Assembly: GCA_028284285.1 (NCBI GenBank)
Contig: JANQSA010000035.1
Coordinates: 1 to 64,000 of the forward strand
Origin: Croceivirga sp.
GTDB lineage: Bacteria > Bacteroidota > Bacteroidia > Flavobacteriales > Flavobacteriaceae
Direction of reading: 5' to 3'
DNA length: 64,000 bases
Shown here: positions 7,536 to 16,743 of the stretch, one piece after another
Layout of the letters: every line of letters begins with the position of its first letter
Numbering within the stretch: position 1 is the stretch's first letter
Translations under genes and position numbers: made by a program
The notes under the pieces: generated by a model
Databases searched by the model: none
Seen by the model: only the letters and a program-made list of their open reading frames with translations
Told to the model about the DNA's origin: nothing

Positions 7536-9614
7536 ATGCTGGAGTACCTCATAAAATCCGCCGCCTGTATGGCCCTGTTTTTGCTCTTTTACAGATCCTT
7601 TTTGGAAAAGGAAAGCATACACCTGTTCAAGCGATTCTATCTCTTAGGGGCACTCGTACTTTCCCTGGTCATTCCGGTGATCGTTTTTACAGAATATGTA
7701 GCCCCGTCCAACCTGACCCCGGTATCCGGTACCTCCGGAAATATCCTTGGCTCCCCGGATATAAGCAGCACTTCGGCTACCTATGAAAAAATCAATGTCC
7801 CGCTGCTTTTGTGGACCATATATGGCCTGGGTGCCTTACTATTTGGATTTCGATTTTTTGTTCACCTCCACCAAATACTCCATAACATCCGAAAAAAAAC
7901 AAAGATCAAAGAAGGGAACATCACCAAAGTTTTAATGGAAAAAAACCTGCCTCCGCACACCTTCTTCAGGTATATTTTTTTGAACAAAGAAAAATATGAA
8001 ACCAGGGCCATTCCCCAGGAAGTGATCACTCACGAAAAAGCGCATGCCAGACAGTGGCATAGTTTGGACATCCTTTTTGTGGAGCTCCTGAATGTAACGC
8101 TTTGGTTCAATCCGCTGTTGCCGTGGTTTAAGAAAAACATTTTGCTTAACCATGAATTTTTAGCAGATCAGGCCGTATTGGAAAGCGCTACTTCAATTCC
8201 AAAATATCAAAACATCTTACTGTCCTTTTTATCCAAAGGAAGTGAGTATCCATCAGCCGCAATGGCCAACGCCATTAATTATTCATCTACCCGTGCTGAG
8301 CGCAGCCGAAGCATCAAAAAACGTTTTACCGTCATGAAAACAAAAACATCAAAAAAGTCAACTCTTCTGAGAACCCTTATTGTATTGCCTTTTGTAGTCT
8401 TATTAGTGTATGGGTTTAGCGAAAAGCAAATTGTTGAGCGAGAGAGGCTTCCCATTACTCCAGATGTTCCCAACGTTCAAGAAGGGGCTTCCGGAGAACA
8501 AATTGAGGAATACAATACCCTTGCCAGAAAATACAATGCAATGCCCAAAAACCGAATGCCTATTGTACCGGAAGAAGTGGAGCGTTTGGAATACATTTAC
8601 AGTATCTTGTCCGATACACAAAGGGCGGATGTGGAGTCTTTTCCGGATTTTCCTGAGCCACCACCAGGTCCGAAGGCACCGAAACGCTCTAACAACATTT
8701 CGGATGTACAATATGCTTCAAATCGGATAGATAGCATTATCAATACACAAGACCCTTATGATGACGTAAACGGTAACATGTATTTACCCTTATCCGCACC
8801 TACCCCTGTTTTACCCTTGACATATGTAAAAGAAATGGGACAAGAAGGGGCTTCAAGAGCGCAAATGAAAGAGTACAACACGCTTGCCAGGAAATACAAT
8901 GCGATGACCAAAGAGACCTTTTATATCAAAGGAAAAGAAGTAGAACGCATGAAGTACCTCTACAGCCTTATGTCAGACAAGCAGCGGCAAGATGCGGAAC
9001 CCTTTCCGGATTTCCCTGAACCTCCTGCACCGCCTATGCCGCCTGCACCATTAAATGCAATGGAAGTTGAGAAACAAATCGAAGCCGAAGAACCAATCAT
9101 TGAAAATCAAGATGTGATGGCCAAGCTTCAGAAAATGGCCCAACAAAAATCGGAAATGGAAGCACAAATCCAGGTAATGGAAGAGCAACACCTCGCCCTG
9201 GAAAAGCAGGCCCGGGAAATGGAAATCCAGCACGAAAAGATGCAAAGAAAAAAGGCACACCTTACGGAGCAGGACCGGCTGAAAATCGAAGAACAGGCGC
9301 GTAAATTGGAAGCCAAACACCTGGAAATGGAACAAAAGGCCAAGAATATGGAACAACAAGCCAAGGAGATTGAACAAAAGACTTTGGAAATAAAAAGACA
9401 GCATCTAAAGAATCCTCCACCACCGCCCGAACCAAAATCGCCTTTGGAACATATCAGGGAAATGGAGAAAAAAAATGCCATTTTCTACCATAATGGAAAG
9501 GAAATCCCAGCGGAAAAGGCCATAGATCTTTTAAAGAACCACAAGAAGATAAAACTAGAGACCAGCCACGAGAAAGGTACCAGACCAGAGGTACGGCTTT
9601 TTACCAAACGATGA
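7536..9614 (+). CDS. BlaR1-like M56 metallopeptidase sensor with coiled-coil tail
   Basis: A 692-residue integral-membrane protein. The first ~310 residues are the BlaR1/M56 part: membrane helices near residues 5-25, 35-55 and 88-110, the zinc motif 'THEKAHARQWHSLD' (HEKAH), and 'NHEFLADQAVL' providing the further zinc ligand. A last membrane helix lies near residue 280. The periplasmic C-terminal half is unusual: two copies of a segment with 'EYNTLARKYNAM' (about residues 325 and 447) and Pro-rich 'FPDFPEPP', then a long Glu/Gln/Met-rich coiled coil (about 515-630). No TonB C-terminal domain is evident, unlike the second BlaR1 protein of this window. It pairs with the adjacent BlaI. Confidence 0.88.
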   Translation: MLEYLIKSAACMALFLLFYRSFLEKESIHLFKRFYLLGALVLSLVIPVIVFTEYVAPSNLTPVSGTSGNILGSPDISSTSATYEKINVPLLLWTIYGLGALLFGFRFFVHLHQILHNIRKKTKIKEGNITKVLMEKNLPPHTFFRYIFLNKEKYETRAIPQEVITHEKAHARQWHSLDILFVELLNVTLWFNPLLPWFKKNILLNHEFLADQAVLESATSIPKYQNILLSFLSKGSEYPSAAMANAINYSSTRAERSRSIKKRFTVMKTKTSKKSTLLRTLIVLPFVVLLVYGFSEKQIVERERLPITPDVPNVQEGASGEQIEEYNTLARKYNAMPKNRMPIVPEEVERLEYIYSILSDTQRADVESFPDFPEPPPGPKAPKRSNNISDVQYASNRIDSIINTQDPYDDVNGNMYLPLSAPTPVLPLTYVKEMGQEGASRAQMKEYNTLARKYNAMTKETFYIKGKEVERMKYLYSLMSDKQRQDAEPFPDFPEPPAPPMPPAPLNAMEVEKQIEAEEPIIENQDVMAKLQKMAQQKSEMEAQIQVMEEQHLALEKQAREMEIQHEKMQRKKAHLTEQDRLKIEEQARKLEAKHLEMEQKAKNMEQQAKEIEQKTLEIKRQHLKNPPPPPEPKSPLEHIREMEKKNAIFYHNGKEIPAEKAIDLLKNHKKIKLETSHEKGTRPEVRLFTKR

Positions 9615-9754
9615 AAATTCAGCGGATATCCCCATAGTCAGCCATAGCTATGAAAATAAGGAAGGGCTTATGGTTTTATTTCAGATCCTTTCCACACCAA
9701 AATCCCTTTTATGGTTTTTTTTCGAATATTTTCCACTTTTTATCACAGTAGAAG

Positions 9755-10042
9755 GTGTATGCAATGAAAGTAACCACCGATCTGATCCTTCCCTCCCTGG
9801 AATATGTTAAATCCGACTCTTGTTCCATAAAGGAGAAGCTCCAAATAATCGTTGCGAATATCCTGGAGACCCAATATGTTAAACGCAATATTTTGCTGAA
9901 TGTCGGCGACCAGCTGTTCATTTCGGATTTGAAGGATACACCATACCCTGTCCTGTTGGTGGTTTCACAAAGAATGTTCGATATGTCCTTCGTAGAAGAA
10001 AAAGAAGGAAGTGTTCATTTTGTGATGACCGAGTTGGGATAG
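9755..10042 (+). CDS. Small hypothetical protein
   Basis: A 95-residue ORF I do not recognise. It has no signal peptide or membrane segment. The composition is protein-like, with a probable beta-rich centre ('NILLNVGDQLFISDLKDTPYPVLLVVSQRM'). A second ATG is present at 9764. It stands alone between the blaR1-like gene and the DUF4407 gene, 140-155 bp from each. Confidence 0.5.
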   Translation: MYAMKVTTDLILPSLEYVKSDSCSIKEKLQIIVANILETQYVKRNILLNVGDQLFISDLKDTPYPVLLVVSQRMFDMSFVEEKEGSVHFVMTELG

Positions 10043-10196
10043 CAATACACCCCAATTTTCCAGCCCTTTTCTGTAACATTTCACTCAAAACTGCGTTCTA
10101 ATACCATTATCCTTTAGATTTTACTGGCTAAACCAACCCTCCGAAGCCATTTTAAGATCTGGAGAATACCTTTTTCAAACCTAAACGAACACTATC

Positions 10197-11297
10197 ATGT
10201 TACACCATTTTTTTATTTTTTGTTCCGGCGCAGATGCGGATATCTTAGCGACCTGTTCTAAAGGAGAACGCAACAAGTACGTAGGTATAGGCGCTACCGT
10301 TTTTTTTACCGCTGTGATGGCCTTTATCGCCTCCGGATATGCCCTTTATACGGTTTTTGACAATATCTATACTTCTATTTTCTTTGGATTTATCTGGGGT
10401 CTACTGATCTTCAATTTGGACAGATATATTGTTTCTACGATAAAAAAACGTGATTCCTTTAAAAACGAATTACTGCAAGCTGCACCCCGTATTGTTCTGG
10501 CTGTAATCATCGCAGTGGTAATTTCCAAACCGCTTGAGATGAAAATCTTTGAAAAAGAAATTGATCAGGTACTCTTAGAAGAAAAAAATGCCATGACCCT
10601 GGCCAATAAGGAACAGCTGGCACTGCAATATACCCCTACTGTAGAAGCTTTGGAACAGGACATCCGGACATTGAAAGATGAGATTAGTGCGAAAGAGGCA
10701 GAGACCAATGCTTTATACGACACCTATATTTCCGAAGCCGAAGGTACCGCAGGAACAGGCATTTTGGGTAAAGGTCCGGTTTACAAAGAAAAAAGGGAAA
10801 AGCACGATGCTTATCTGGCCGAACTAAGCGCCTTGAAAATAACAAATGGCGAAAAAATCATAGCTCTTGAAAACCAGATCGCTGCATTAGGACAGGATTA
10901 TGAAAAAGCGGTAATTGACAGTCAACCCATTATTGATGGTTTTGACGGCCTCATGGCACGTATCAATGCGTTGGGAAAATTGCCCTGGTTTCCTTCCTTC
11001 TTTATCTTTTTGTTGTTCCTGGCCATTGAAACCGCACCCATCCTGGTAAAATTATTAGCGCCCAAAGGGGAATACGACTACAAATTTGAAGAAGGGGAAA
11101 GCGTAGTGGCTACCTGGGTTACCCAAAAAGTGAAGCAACGCAAATTATTGTTAGAAACCGATGGTGCACTAAACAATCAGATCTATTCGGACATTAAGTC
11201 AGAAGAAGCGCTCTACGCCTATAAAAAGGAGAAGGCAGAAGAATTACTCCGCTTACAGGCCGATGCGTTTCACAATGTTCAAGTGAAAGGGCTTTAG
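10197..11297 (+). CDS. DUF4407 membrane protein
   Basis: A 366-residue membrane protein of the DUF4407 family. Near the N-terminus is 'CSGADADILATCSKGERNKYVGIGA', then hydrophobic segments at about residues 30-55, 62-80 and 95-120. A soluble coiled-coil region follows (about 125-250, rich in Glu, Lys and Ala with 'LEQDIRTLKDEISAKEAE'), then a fourth membrane segment (about 262-285) and a charged cytoplasmic tail. The topology suggests a long coiled-coil loop. The biochemical function of the family is unknown. It converges on the MutS-like gene, whose stop lies 19 bp away. Confidence 0.82.
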   Translation: MLHHFFIFCSGADADILATCSKGERNKYVGIGATVFFTAVMAFIASGYALYTVFDNIYTSIFFGFIWGLLIFNLDRYIVSTIKKRDSFKNELLQAAPRIVLAVIIAVVISKPLEMKIFEKEIDQVLLEEKNAMTLANKEQLALQYTPTVEALEQDIRTLKDEISAKEAETNALYDTYISEAEGTAGTGILGKGPVYKEKREKHDAYLAELSALKITNGEKIIALENQIAALGQDYEKAVIDSQPIIDGFDGLMARINALGKLPWFPSFFIFLLFLAIETAPILVKLLAPKGEYDYKFEEGESVVATWVTQKVKQRKLLLETDGALNNQIYSDIKSEEALYAYKKEKAEELLRLQADAFHNVQVKGL

Positions 11298-11316
11298 TAC
11301 CGGTTAGGCGGCTCCG

Positions 11317-13086
11317 CTATACAATATCCATTTGCTCCAGCAGGAAAGTAGCATTCATGGTCTTGCTTACGCCTTTTTTTAATAAATAATCAAAATAGAG
11401 CTCACCATCTTCAATGGAAGCATCCAGGTAGTAATTGAAGACATGTTTGAAATCCAAAGCGGCAGCACAAAGACTTAGATCATGTGTGGCAATCAACCCT
11501 GTAGCCTTTGCTTTGATCAGCCTCCCCAAAAATCGTTTAGATCCAGAGGCCTTATCCATACTATTGGTGCCTTTTAAAATTTCATCCAGTAATACAAAAT
11601 AGGGTGCCTTTTCCAATAGCCGGATCACTTTTTTCAAACGCTTTAGTTCCGACAAAAAATAGGAATCCCCCTTATACAAAGAGTCCATACTTCTCATACT
11701 TGTCACTAGCTTCCTGGGCCAGTAAACACATTCCTCTGCACAAACCGGTAAACCCAAATTGGCCATCACCATACTAAGGCCTACCGTACGCAAAAAGGTA
11801 CTTTTGCCCGCCATGTTTGAACCCGTGATGATAAAGAAATTGCTATTGTTAATCTCAAAATCGTTTTTAATATTCTTCTCAAATGGGATCAATGGATGTC
11901 CTGCTTTTTTGCATCCCAGTACTACCGGCCCGTTTTGTATCACAGGATAACGGTATAGCGGGTGGTTAAACGAAAAATTACCCAGGCTGTTGTACGCATC
12001 AAAAAAGGCAATTACCCCAAACCAGTCTGCCACATGGGATTTGTGCTCCGTTATCCAGGCCTCAATGAGGTATGCCGTGCGTAGGGCTCCCAGAAAACTG
12101 CCGTTACCTATCAAAGCGTAAAACATATTGTGATTGTAATCCATGGTGTTGAGCAATTTGGCTAATTGTGCTATAGCCATTGATGCCTTTTTGCCATCCA
12201 CTTTTAGTTTTTGTTTTTGGTACCGCAATTGCCCGGCCTTAAAATCCGTTTCTTCTACAATCTTCAACAATTTGGCATACTGTTTAAATGTCGCCTTTAT
12301 ACGGTCGGCTTTGTAGGTAAGTTGCCTTATCCTTGCAAAATAGCGCCCGGTGATGCCCAGGCCGAGAAGCATCCAATATAGCAACGGACTCCATGACCAT
12401 CCTCCCCAAATGGCCAATGCTCCAAAAATCAAAGAAACCCCTAAAAAGAGCCATGGTAAAAAGCGCATTGCATTTGGCACAAAAGGGGTATACCCACTTA
12501 ACCATGCAATGATGTCTGCTGTTTTTGTGCTTTGCTGCATGACCATGGCATGGGCGGTAAAATGTTCCCGCCATTTTTGTTTTTGGGCTAATTCGTCAAT
12601 GGCTTCCTGCTTGCTAACAATAGCCGTTATATCATTAGAGGTCAACAGCCCGGCCAGTAACTGCCTGCCATCTTCAATTTGAGTACGATTTAGATATTGA
12701 AAAAAAGAGCCCTTTCCAAAAAGGTCCAGGTCATGGCTGTATTCATGTTCAGGATCAATATACTCATCGCCTTCCGGCAAGGCTGCGAGCTTGTGTTGTA
12801 ACACCTCTATTTCGGTATGATTTATTTTCACCAAGGCATGTAACAAACGATATTTGGTCTTGACATCCTCATAATACCGTATCAAAAAAAGAAAAAAACC
12901 CATTCCTATCAAGGCAAGAAGTGTGGCCCACAGCACAGTATTTCGAAAAACAAATAACACCATGAGGATGGCAATAAAGACGCCCACCCGGGAAAAGGAA
13001 AGCAATTTTAATCTTCTTTGTACCCGCTCACATTGTCTACTGTAACAGTTTAGGGAATTGCTATAGAAATCATAAAGTTGTTGCAT
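11317..13086 (-). CDS. Membrane-anchored MutS-like ATPase
   Basis: A 589-residue protein with the ATPase domain of the MutS superfamily at the C-terminus: Walker A 'ITGSNMAGKSTFLRTVG', Walker B 'YFVLLDEILKGTNSMD', and 'ATGLIATHDLSL'. It lacks the mismatch-recognition domain. The N-terminal part instead has paired hydrophobic segments near residues 30-68 and 208-245, so it is probably tethered to the inner membrane, with MutS core-like helices between the second pair and the ATPase. Related proteins are common in Bacteroidetes and have no established mismatch-repair role. It is transcribed alone, convergent with the DUF4407 gene. Confidence 0.85.
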   Translation of the reverse strand: MQQLYDFYSNSLNCYSRQCERVQRRLKLLSFSRVGVFIAILMVLFVFRNTVLWATLLALIGMGFFLFLIRYYEDVKTKYRLLHALVKINHTEIEVLQHKLAALPEGDEYIDPEHEYSHDLDLFGKGSFFQYLNRTQIEDGRQLLAGLLTSNDITAIVSKQEAIDELAQKQKWREHFTAHAMVMQQSTKTADIIAWLSGYTPFVPNAMRFLPWLFLGVSLIFGALAIWGGWSWSPLLYWMLLGLGITGRYFARIRQLTYKADRIKATFKQYAKLLKIVEETDFKAGQLRYQKQKLKVDGKKASMAIAQLAKLLNTMDYNHNMFYALIGNGSFLGALRTAYLIEAWITEHKSHVADWFGVIAFFDAYNSLGNFSFNHPLYRYPVIQNGPVVLGCKKAGHPLIPFEKNIKNDFEINNSNFFIITGSNMAGKSTFLRTVGLSMVMANLGLPVCAEECVYWPRKLVTSMRSMDSLYKGDSYFLSELKRLKKVIRLLEKAPYFVLLDEILKGTNSMDKASGSKRFLGRLIKAKATGLIATHDLSLCAAALDFKHVFNYYLDASIEDGELYFDYLLKKGVSKTMNATFLLEQMDIV

Positions 13087-13165
13087 GGCGCGCTAAAACC
13101 CCAAAGATAACTATTCAGCCTACTATAGTTTTCAGGAAATGGTACGGTTTTGCAAATACGGGATG

Positions 13166-14032
13166 TCAAACCGTTGCTTTGGCGAGGGCTTTTAAAGCCA
13201 CTTGCAGGCTGTCTTTCCAATAAGGGATTTCCAGACCAAAAGTCTGTTTGATCTTTGACTTATCCAAAACACTGTATTTGGGACGTTCTGCTGGGGTAGG
13301 GTATTCTTCTGACAAAATGGGTTTCAATTTGATATCACTACCGGTCTTATCAAAAATTGCTTTTGCAAAATCGTACCAGCTGGCCACTCCCTCATTGCTG
13401 TAGTGGTACACCCCGTACTCCTCACTCTTAGCTTTGATTATTGCGAGAATTACTTCGGCCAGGTCTTTGGCATAGGTTGGGGTACTTACCTGGTCATATA
13501 CCACGGAAAGCACTTCCCGTTCACTCGCCAAACGCAACATGGTTTTCATAAAGTTATGCCCGTACTCTGAGTACAACCAGGAAGTCCGAATGATGAAATG
13601 TTCTTTCAATGTATTGACAATAGCGCGTTCGCCATTGTATTTTGTATCTCCATAAAACCCTAAAGGCCTTGCAATATCTTCCTCTTTATAAGGAACATTA
13701 CCATAGCCATCAAAAACAAAATCCGTTGAAATATGGATGAGTACCGTATTATTTTGCTTACAACCCAGGGCTAGATTTCTAGCGCCTGAACTATTGACCC
13801 TCCGGGCAGTTTCCGGTTCTGTTTCAGCTTTGTCTACATGGGTATAGGCTGCGCAGTTTACACAATAGGCAAAGTCTTGAGAAGACAGGGTCTCGCGAAC
13901 AGCCTCAAGGTCTGTGATGTCCAATTGGGTGGACGACTTAAAAAAGAAATCCAATCCATGGGTGTTGGATCCCACCATAGATTGTAACATACTTCCCAAT
14001 TGCCCGGAGGCTCCCGTAATCAAGATATTCAT
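13166..14032 (-). CDS. rfbD: dTDP-4-dehydrorhamnose reductase
   Basis: A 288-residue SDR enzyme for the last step of dTDP-L-rhamnose synthesis. It shows the Rossmann motif 'ILITGASGQLG', the catalytic 'YGDTKYNGE' (YxxxK), 'HISTDFVFDG' and 'RTSWLYSEYG'. The frame opens at 14053, inside rfbC; the ATG at 14032 directly precedes the Rossmann strand and leaves a 10-bp gap to rfbC. It is the last gene of the rfbB-A-C-D operon. The product feeds rhamnose to the neighbouring exopolysaccharide glycosyltransferases. Confidence 0.93.
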   Translation of the reverse strand: MNILITGASGQLGSMLQSMVGSNTHGLDFFFKSSTQLDITDLEAVRETLSSQDFAYCVNCAAYTHVDKAETEPETARRVNSSGARNLALGCKQNNTVLIHISTDFVFDGYGNVPYKEEDIARPLGFYGDTKYNGERAIVNTLKEHFIIRTSWLYSEYGHNFMKTMLRLASEREVLSVVYDQVSTPTYAKDLAEVILAIIKAKSEEYGVYHYSNEGVASWYDFAKAIFDKTGSDIKLKPILSEEYPTPAERPKYSVLDKSKIKQTFGLEIPYWKDSLQVALKALAKATV

Positions 14033-14042
14033 AAGTGCAGTT

Positions 14043-14591
14043 TTAACCGGCAACTAATTCCTTCAGCGTAGGAAGGGCTTTGTCCTTTGCAGCAATAATC
14101 AATTCGGACTCCTCCAGTATCCAATCAATGTTAAAGGTAGAGTCTTTGTACAGTATTCCACCTTCAGCTCCTTTGTTATAAAAATTATCACATTTGTAAA
14201 AGAAAACAGCGGAGGGACTTAAGGTAACGAAACCGTGAGCACATCCCCTGGGGACATACAACTGCTTTTTGTTTTCCGAAGATAAAATGGTTCGCACTAC
14301 GGCTCCATAGGTTTTTGACCCGGGCCTGATATCCACAGCAACATCTAAAACTTCTCCGTCCAAAACACGCACCAACTTGGCCTGAGCATGTTCCCCTTCC
14401 TGAAAATGCAACCCCCGTAAGACACCTTTAGTGGAGAACGACTGATTGTCCTGTACAAAAAAAGGGGTTAGTCCGGTGGCCTCTTCAAATTTTTCCTGAT
14501 TAAAGCTTTCAAAAAAGTAGCCTCTTTCATCCTCAAAAACTCTGGGTATAACTTCAAAGCATCCGTCTATGACTGTAGTTTTTATCTCCAT
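14043..14591 (-). CDS. rfbC: dTDP-4-dehydrorhamnose 3,5-epimerase
   Basis: A 182-residue cupin-fold epimerase converting dTDP-4-keto-6-deoxyglucose to dTDP-4-keto-L-rhamnose. Family landmarks are 'PRVFEDERGYFFESFNQEKF', 'VQDNQSFSTKGVLRGLHFQ' with the catalytic His, 'RPGSKTYG' and 'YVPRGCAHGFVTLS'. Length is normal. It lies 5 bp downstream of rfbA in the rhamnose operon. Confidence 0.95.
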   Translation of the reverse strand: MEIKTTVIDGCFEVIPRVFEDERGYFFESFNQEKFEEATGLTPFFVQDNQSFSTKGVLRGLHFQEGEHAQAKLVRVLDGEVLDVAVDIRPGSKTYGAVVRTILSSENKKQLYVPRGCAHGFVTLSPSAVFFYKCDNFYNKGAEGGILYKDSTFNIDWILEESELIIAAKDKALPTLKELVAG

Positions 14592-14596
14592 GATCC

Positions 14597-15454
14597 TTAA
14601 ATAGCTTCTAATAAACGTTTGCTATAACCGCTCTTCAAAAAAGGTGTTGTCAATTTTTTAAGCTGGTTCCTGGTAATATACCCCATTTTGTAAGCAGAAG
14701 ACTCTATGGCTCCAATTTTCAATCCCTGGCGCTCCTCAATTACCTGCACAAACTGTGCCGCCTGCATCAAAGAGGTAAAGGTACCCGTATCCAACCAGGC
14801 AGTTCCCCGGTCCATGATGCTCACTTTTAGTTTTCCTCGTTTCAGATACTCCCGGTTTACATCTGTGATCTCCAGTTCCCCCCTTGGACTTGGTTGAATA
14901 CTTTTCGCAATATCAACCACATCATTGTCATAGAAATAAATTCCCGGTACCGCGTAATTGGACTTGGGCTTCCGGGGTTTTTCCTCAATAGAAATTACCT
15001 TACCGCTTTCATCAAATTCCACTACACCGTATCGTTCCGGATCATTTACATGATACGCATAGATAATACCGCCCTCGGGATCATTATTGGATTGTAACAA
15101 GGTTTCCAAACCCGTTCCATAAAAAATGTTATCCCCCAAAATTAAAGCTACTTTGTCATCCCCAATAAACTCCTCGCCTATCAAAAATGCTTCAGCAAGG
15201 CCATTGGGTTGTTCCTGGACGGCGTATTCAAAGCGACATCCATATTTTCTACCATCTCCCAACAGTCTTTGGAATAAGGGAAGGTCATGAGGTGTTGAAA
15301 TGATCAATATCTCCCAAATTCCCGACTCCAATAATGTGGAAAGCGGATAATAAATCATGGGCTTGTCATATACGGGCATCAATTGTTTGCTCACGGCTAA
15401 GGTTAATGGATGCAACCGCGTTCCCGAGCCTCCCGCTAAGATGATTCCTTTCAT
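14597..15454 (-). CDS. rfbA: Glucose-1-phosphate thymidylyltransferase
   Basis: A 285-residue nucleotidyltransferase joining dTTP and glucose-1-phosphate, the first step of dTDP-rhamnose synthesis. It carries the signature '[18 protein letters not shown]', '[17 protein letters not shown]', '[11 protein letters not shown]' and '[17 protein letters not shown]'. Slightly short at the C-terminus relative to the usual ~290 residues but intact. Second gene of the rhamnose operon. Confidence 0.96.
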   Translation of the reverse strand: MKGIILAGGSGTRLHPLTLAVSKQLMPVYDKPMIYYPLSTLLESGIWEILIISTPHDLPLFQRLLGDGRKYGCRFEYAVQEQPNGLAEAFLIGEEFIGDDKVALILGDNIFYGTGLETLLQSNNDPEGGIIYAYHVNDPERYGVVEFDESGKVISIEEKPRKPKSNYAVPGIYFYDNDVVDIAKSIQPSPRGELEITDVNREYLKRGKLKVSIMDRGTAWLDTGTFTSLMQAAQFVQVIEERQGLKIGAIESSAYKMGYITRNQLKKLTTPFLKSGYSKRLLEAI

Positions 15455-15483
15455 TCTTCGTCCTTTAGTAGATTCTGTTTGTG

Positions 15484-16521
15484 CTATGCTAAGCTTGAGT
15501 TCTTATTTTCAACGTATTTATTCAGATACCAGTCGATAGTTTTTTCAATTCCCGTTTCGAAATTTTCATCGGCTACCCATCCTAAGTCATTCGTGATCTT
15601 CGAAGCATCAATGGCATATCTAAAATCGTGTCCCGCCCTGTCTTTTACAAATGTAATCTGCTCTTTGTAGGAGTCACCCTCTGATCTGGCATGTTTTCTA
15701 TCCAGAATTTCACAAACTTTGGTAGCAATGTATAGATTGGTTCGCTCATTATCTCCGCCAATGTTATAGGTTTCTCCCGATTTTCCCTTTTCATAGGCCA
15801 GGGCTATTCCTTTACAATGATCCAGCACATACAACCAATCACGAATATTGGAACCATCTCCATAAATAGGAATTGATGTTCCTTCCAGCGCTTTTCTAAT
15901 AATGGTTGGAATTAGCTTTTCATCATGTTGCTTTGGCCCATAGTTGTTAGAGCAATTAGTAGTAACCACGTTCATCCCATAGGTATGATGGTAACTTCTC
16001 ACTATAAAATCGGAAGATGCTTTTGAGGCACTATAGGGACTATTGGGAGCATAAGGCGTGCGCTCCGAGAATAATCCTTCCTTCCCCAAGGTACCATAGA
16101 CTTCATCCGTAGAAACATGATGAAAGCGAGAGTTGCCATAGGCTTCTTTGTAAATCCCGGGACCTACCATCCAATGCTTTTTGGCTACATCAATAAGGTT
16201 GAAGGTGCCAATAATATTGGTTTGCATAAACGCATCCGGGTTGGATATGGAATTGTCTACGTGTGACTCCGCTGCGAAGTGAATTACCCCTTTAATATCA
16301 AATCGATCAAAAAGGGTCTCTATCAATGGTCTGTCACAGATATCTCCTTTAATAAAGGTATATCTTTCATGTCCCTCCAGTTCCTTTAAGTTTTCCAGAT
16401 TCCCGGCATACGTAAGCGCATCCAGGTTTACAACATGGATTTTTGGATTGTCCGTCAGGTAAAAAGGAACAAAGTTAGAGCCAATGAAACCCGCTCCCCC
16501 AGTGATCAATACATGCTCCAT
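15484..16521 (-). CDS. rfbB: dTDP-glucose 4,6-dehydratase
   Basis: A 345-residue SDR enzyme producing dTDP-4-keto-6-deoxyglucose. It has the NAD-binding '[13 protein letters not shown]', '[14 protein letters not shown]', '[12 protein letters not shown]', '[12 protein letters not shown]' and catalytic 'YSASKASSD'. It is the first gene of the rhamnose operon. The regulatory region at 16545-16614 lies 24-93 bp upstream of its start codon. Confidence 0.96.
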   Translation of the reverse strand: MEHVLITGGAGFIGSNFVPFYLTDNPKIHVVNLDALTYAGNLENLKELEGHERYTFIKGDICDRPLIETLFDRFDIKGVIHFAAESHVDNSISNPDAFMQTNIIGTFNLIDVAKKHWMVGPGIYKEAYGNSRFHHVSTDEVYGTLGKEGLFSERTPYAPNSPYSASKASSDFIVRSYHHTYGMNVVTTNCSNNYGPKQHDEKLIPTIIRKALEGTSIPIYGDGSNIRDWLYVLDHCKGIALAYEKGKSGETYNIGGDNERTNLYIATKVCEILDRKHARSEGDSYKEQITFVKDRAGHDFRYAIDASKITNDLGWVADENFETGIEKTIDWYLNKYVENKNSSLA

Positions 16522-16544
16522 AAATAACCATTTAAATTACTTAC

Positions 16545-16614
16545 TTTGTAAATATAATCTTACTTTTTTCAGTCAATTGTATTTATGTTGTGAAAGCCAC
16601 CATTTTGGTGGTAG
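16545..16614 (-). promoter_or_regulatory. Promoter region of rfb operon with LytTR-like site
   Basis: On plus the region contains TTTGTAAATATAATCTTAC (16545-16563), almost identical to 25701-25719 upstream of ugd, and then ATGTTGTGAAA (16585-16595). Exactly 21 bp after the GTTGTGA core (16587) is a weaker copy GTGGTAG (16608). Read toward rfbB this gives TTTCACAACAT, about 27 bp, then an AT-rich -7-like box. The same arrangement stands before three other operons of this locus. Binding by the LytTR regulator at 34397-35107 is inferred. Confidence 0.6.
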
Positions 16615-16743
16615 AACCCTGAAATTACATTTATTATTGCAGATTACCACTACTAGCCGGGATTCTTATCTGTTTTTAATAAGATAATACTACTTCGTCA
16701 AAGTGACTTTTTCTTACTTTCGTAGCGTGAATAGCTATACCCT

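Noticed and set aside
7105-9614. BlaI/BlaR1 pair as a beta-lactam resistance system
   Set aside because: No beta-lactamase or penicillin-binding protein gene is adjacent, and the sensor half is not a penicillin-binding domain.
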